From Rhodospirillales bacterium (lineage in GTDB: Bacteria; Pseudomonadota; Alphaproteobacteria; Rhodospirillales_A; JACZKS01): a DNA stretch of 17,393 nucleotides. The stretch spans positions 1 through 17,393 of the forward strand of contig JABGRG010000086.1 in NCBI GenBank assembly GCA_018648445.1. Direction: 5' to 3'. The notes beneath the pieces are model-generated. The model saw only the letters and a program-made list of their open reading frames with translations. It did not search any database and had not been told where the DNA came from. This document shows, one piece after another, positions 15,836 through 17,393 of this stretch. Within the stretch, counting starts at the first letter, position 1; each line of letters opens with the position of its first letter. The translations under genes were made by a program, and so were the position numbers.

Positions 15836-16216
15836 GTGAACGAGCGAATTTCCGCAGGGAATAGCTACGAGGTAGGCGCGTCCGATACGCGGCCTTGGGG
15901 TTCGTGGCGCGTGATTGACGTGGGCGTTGGGTACGCCGTTAAGCGCATCACCGTCGAACCCGGCAATATTCTCTCGCTTCAACGCCATCAGCATCGTTCG
16001 GAACACTGGACTGTTGTCCAGGGTCTGGCGCGGGTGCGTGTCGGCGACGAGGAACTCGAACTTGGCCCGAACGAAGCCGTGTACATCCCACCCCAGGCAT
16101 TGCACCGCATTCAGAACGTGGGCGCGCAAAGCATGGTGTTTATTGAGGTTCAGTGCGGCGCAATCCTGGACGAAAACGACATTGAACGTATCGAGGATAC
16201 GTATGGCCGCGCGTAA
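15836..16216 (+). CDS. Stand-alone phosphomannose-isomerase type II cupin domain protein
   Basis: The 126-aa protein is one cupin barrel equivalent to the C-terminal isomerase domain of bifunctional ManC/AlgA proteins (about 480 aa), without the nucleotidyltransferase part. Recognisable blocks are RPWGSWRVID (19-28), YAVKRITVEPG (33-43), LSLQRHQHRSEHWTVVQG (47-63) and AVYIPPQALHRIQNVG (81-96). The metal ligands H51, H53, E56 or H57 and H90 are present. Full-length homologues interconvert mannose-6-phosphate and fructose-6-phosphate; whether the single domain keeps this is not known. Start GTG at 15836 with GGGAAGG about 6 bases upstream. Context (ROK kinase, sugar-binding protein) supports a role with imported sugars, perhaps mannose. 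Confidence 0.88.
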   Translation: MNERISAGNSYEVGASDTRPWGSWRVIDVGVGYAVKRITVEPGNILSLQRHQHRSEHWTVVQGLARVRVGDEELELGPNEAVYIPPQALHRIQNVGAQSMVFIEVQCGAILDENDIERIEDTYGRA

Positions 16217-16295
16217 GCGTGCGGCGGGACGTGTGAAGAGCGGAGGTTTCAAGACCAAAAGACCCGAGAAACCTAATACGAAGACGACCGGTTGA
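16203..16295 (+). CDS. Possible 30-aa Lys/Arg-rich peptide overlapping the cupin gene
   Basis: An ATG at 16203, preceded by GAGG about 6 bases upstream, opens a 30-codon frame overlapping the cupin's last 14 bases in another frame. The peptide is about one-third Lys and Arg (MAARKRAAGR at its start), Gly/Thr/Pro-containing and probably unstructured. I do not recognise it. Overlap and ribosome site would allow coupled translation, but a chance frame is equally plausible, because it contains an inverted repeat (AGGTTTC 16244-16250 with GAAACCT 16268-16274) and falls in the gap before the binding-protein gene. Confidence 0.3.
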   Translation: MAARKRAAGRVKSGGFKTKRPEKPNTKTTG

Positions 16296-16368
16296 GCCGT
16301 GAAACAGGGGTTATTTCAATATCCGTACGGTTCGATCAATTTTTCTTAAACCGAGGAGGCATTATAAA

Positions 16369-17393
16369 ATGGAAATTAGAAAAACAACTCTGGCAATGGT
16401 TAGCGCGGCAGCCCTTATGCTTGCCACGTCAACCGCGTCCGCGGCCGGTAAGGTCGAGGTCATTCACTGGTGGACATCCGGTGGCGAAGCTGCGGCCCTT
16501 AACGTTCTCAAGAAGAACCTTGAGAAGCAGGGTATTGGATGGATGGACGGCGCCGTGGCCGGCGGCGGCGGCGATCAGGCCCGCACCGTGGTCAAGGCCC
16601 GCGTTGCGGCCGGCAATCCGCCGACCACCATGCAGCAGCTCGGCTTTGCCATTCTTGACTTCGCGGATGGCGGGTTCCTCGCCAACCTCAATGATCTGGC
16701 CGCCAAGGAAGGCTGGGACAAGGTTGTTCCGAATGCCCTGAAACGCTTCATGAAGCCGGACGGCGTATGGGTTGCGGCCCCGGTCAACGTTCATACCACC
16801 AACTGGGTATGGGCCAACAAGGCGATCTTCGACAAATTGGGCATCGCCCAGCCGACCAACTGGGACGAATTCGTCGCAGCAGCCGACAAGATCAAAGCCG
16901 CGGGCATCACCCCCATCGCGTGGGGCGGACAAGCCTGGCAGGAAGCGACCGTGGTCGACGCTCTCGTTAATTCGACCGGCGGCACCGACTTCTACAAAAA
17001 GGCCTTTGTCGACATGGATCAGGCCGCTCTGTCATCCAAGACCATGGTTGAGGTTTTCCAGCGTCTGCGTAAGCTCAAAAGCTACGTCGATCCCAACTAT
17101 CCGAACCGCGACTGGAACCTTGCCACCGCCATGGTCATCAATGGCGAAGCCGCCATGCAGATGATGGGCGATTGGGCCAAGGGCGAATTCATCGCCGCCA
17201 AAAAGGTCCCCAACAAGGACTTCCTGTGCTTCCGTTTCCCCGGAACTGCGGGTTCGGTGACGTTTAACTCCGACGCCTTCGCCATGTTCAAGGTCGGCGA
17301 CGACGCCAAGGGCAACCAGGCGGCGCTGGCCAGCGCCATCATGGAACCTGGCTTCCAGGCTGCGTTCAACATCGTCAAGGGTTCGGCCCCGGC
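16369..17393 (+). CDS. Sugar ABC transporter periplasmic binding protein (partial, 3' end missing)
   Basis: At least 341 codons are present and the frame is open at the window edge. A signal peptide (about residues 1-26, ending STASA) precedes [20 protein letters not shown], the typical start of glucose/mannose-type family 1 sugar-binding proteins (COG1653; similar to Pseudomonas GtsA). Other family parts are [41 protein letters not shown] and a GDWAKGEF segment. It should bind a mono- or oligosaccharide and pass it to permeases and an ATPase that probably follow outside the window. The start is secure: GAGGAGG lies 9 bases upstream, the strongest ribosome site in this locus, as expected for a protein needed in excess. 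Confidence 0.93.
   Translation, partial: MEIRKTTLAMVSAAALMLATSTASAAGKVEVIHWWTSGGEAAALNVLKKNLEKQGIGWMDGAVAGGGGDQARTVVKARVAAGNPPTTMQQLGFAILDFADGGFLANLNDLAAKEGWDKVVPNALKRFMKPDGVWVAAPVNVHTTNWVWANKAIFDKLGIAQPTNWDEFVAAADKIKAAGITPIAWGGQAWQEATVVDALVNSTGGTDFYKKAFVDMDQAALSSKTMVEVFQRLRKLKSYVDPNYPNRDWNLATAMVINGEAAMQMMGDWAKGEFIAAKKVPNKDFLCFRFPGTAGSVTFNSDAFAMFKVGDDAKGNQAALASAIMEPGFQAAFNIVKGSAP

Overview
The window looks like an ordinary chromosomal segment of an alphaproteobacterium, probably Rhodospirillales-like. The evidence is the GC-rich coding sequence, an AapJQMP-type general amino-acid ABC operon, a guaB followed by an RsmB/NOP-family methyltransferase, and a host-attachment-family protein. The genus cannot be fixed from the sequence alone.

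Layout, left to right. (1) 1-1403: a bidirectional terminator, a small 63-aa protein gene on the minus strand, and a divergent LysR-family regulator. An AT-rich palindrome overlaps the likely lysR promoter. (2) 1404-5266, all minus strand: two tandem single-domain VOC proteins (127 aa each), an rRNA m5C methyltransferase (RsmB/NOP family) and guaB (IMP dehydrogenase). guaB and the methyltransferase are probably co-transcribed. (3) 5267-5697: a 431-bp gene-free stretch holding the guaB promoter and a 260-bp palindromic element (5362-5621). The element has 31-bp terminal inverted repeats, two long internal hairpins that abut the outer stem, and possible 4-bp ATTT flanking repeats. I found no protein-coding function in it; it looks like a MITE or palindromic intergenic element. 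(4) 5698-8188: a host-attachment-family protein, convergent with a translationally coupled ppx/gppA-type phosphatase and rlmE pair, then tRNA-Gln(CUG) and a bidirectional terminator. (5) 8209-12303, minus strand: the amino-acid ABC importer aapJ-aapQ-aapM-aapP, with a strong stem-loop between aapJ and aapQ. (6) 12465-17393, plus strand: a sugar-related set of a Gfo/Idh/MocA oxidoreductase, a ROK-family repressor overlapping a ROK sugar kinase by ATGA, a stand-alone phosphomannose-isomerase-type cupin, a possible tiny basic ORF, and a periplasmic sugar-binding protein cut off by the window edge.

How the parts work together. The housekeeping genes are purine synthesis (guaB), rRNA methylation (RsmB-like, RlmE) and polyphosphate/ppGpp turnover (ppx). 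The two transport loci are nutritional. The right-hand locus reads as a sugar uptake and entry pathway: the binding protein and presumed downstream permeases import a sugar, the ROK kinase phosphorylates it, and the cupin and the oxidoreductase interconvert sugars. The ROK repressor, which lacks the zinc and phosphate-binding residues that its neighbour keeps, probably senses the sugar. The substrate is not determined. The least explained item is the palindromic element upstream of guaB; I see no defence, CRISPR, phage or large mobile system.
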